Of a DNA stretch of 5,409 nt, positions 5,365 through 5,409 are shown one piece after another. A program made the translations under genes and the position numbers. The notes under the pieces are model-generated. The model did no database searches. It saw nothing but the letters and a program-made list of their open reading frames with translations, and had not been told where the DNA came from. The stretch comes from an uncultured Eubacteriales bacterium (GTDB lineage: Bacteria; Bacillota; Clostridia; Oscillospirales; UMGS1783), in NCBI GenBank assembly GCA_900555065.1, contig USJY01000120.1, positions 1 to 5,409 on the forward strand. Direction: 5' to 3'. Within the stretch, counting starts at the first letter, position 1, and each line of letters begins with the position of its first letter.

Positions 5365-5409
5365 TTGCTTGCCCTGATAAAAATCCCGCCCCCGCCGAAA
5401 AAGCGGGTG
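5365..5409 (+). CDS. Possible start of the next gene (15 codons, cut by window edge)
   Basis: From TTG at 5365 the frame is open to the last base and reads MLALIKIPPPPKKRV. It is supported only by the strong ribosome binding site upstream; product unknown. An alternative frame from ATG at 5349 is also open to the edge but has no Shine-Dalgarno sequence. The same bases could instead be half of a terminator hairpin, so this is a tentative call. Confidence 0.3.
   Translation, partial: MLALIKIPPPPKKRV
5385..5409. terminator. Possible terminator hairpin truncated by the window edge
   Basis: CCCGC (5391-5395) pairs with GCGGG (5403-5407) around CGAAAAA, and a second CCCGC (5385-5389) preceded by an A-tract (5379-5383) lies just outside. 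If the sequence beyond 5409 continues with GGCGGG and T residues, this would be a terminator like the symmetric one at 3765; on the minus strand the A-tract reads as the T-tract. This conflicts with the partial-gene reading of the same bases. Confidence 0.25.

Overview
The window reads as a stretch of a moderately GC-rich, Gram-positive type genome, most likely an anaerobic member of the Clostridia. This rests on gene content and order (ftsE-ftsX followed by a secreted coiled-coil peptidase and an S41 protease; an Rrf2 regulator joined to nadA), strong GGAGG-type ribosome binding sites, and membrane and secreted proteins without lipobox signals. No marker gene fixes the genus. All genes lie on the + strand; there is no mobile element, CRISPR array, rRNA or tRNA.

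Region 1 (1-3752) is a cell-envelope operon. It holds the 3' end of ftsE (ABC ATPase), ftsX (membrane subunit, overlapping ftsE by 4 bases), a secreted coiled-coil M23 peptidase, and a membrane-anchored S41/CtpA-type PDZ protease. FtsEX is known to switch on a periplasmic or extracellular peptidoglycan hydrolase through a coiled-coil partner. The adjacent M23 protein is the natural candidate, and its metal and catalytic residues are all present, so it may cut peptidoglycan itself rather than only activate other enzymes. The S41 protease could turn over that hydrolase; this is inference. A GC-rich hairpin without a T-tract lies between the M23 and S41 genes. The unit ends at a textbook intrinsic terminator (3765-3797).

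Region 2 (3798-3868) is a compact intergenic promoter. It has a plausible sigma-A type promoter with an extended -10, a perfect 10-bp palindrome just upstream of the -35 and a perfect 10-bp direct repeat across the -10.

Region 3 (3869-5253) is a two-gene unit: an Rrf2-family regulator with three cysteines placed as in Fe-S sensing members, overlapping by 4 bases with nadA, the [4Fe-4S] quinolinate synthase of de novo NAD synthesis. The pairing suggests that Fe-S or iron status is linked to NAD synthesis.

Region 4 (5254-5409) has no complete gene. It contains a 7+7 bp inverted repeat overlapping a -10-like hexamer, a near-perfect Shine-Dalgarno sequence and a possible TTG start of a gene cut by the window edge, or alternatively half of a terminator hairpin.
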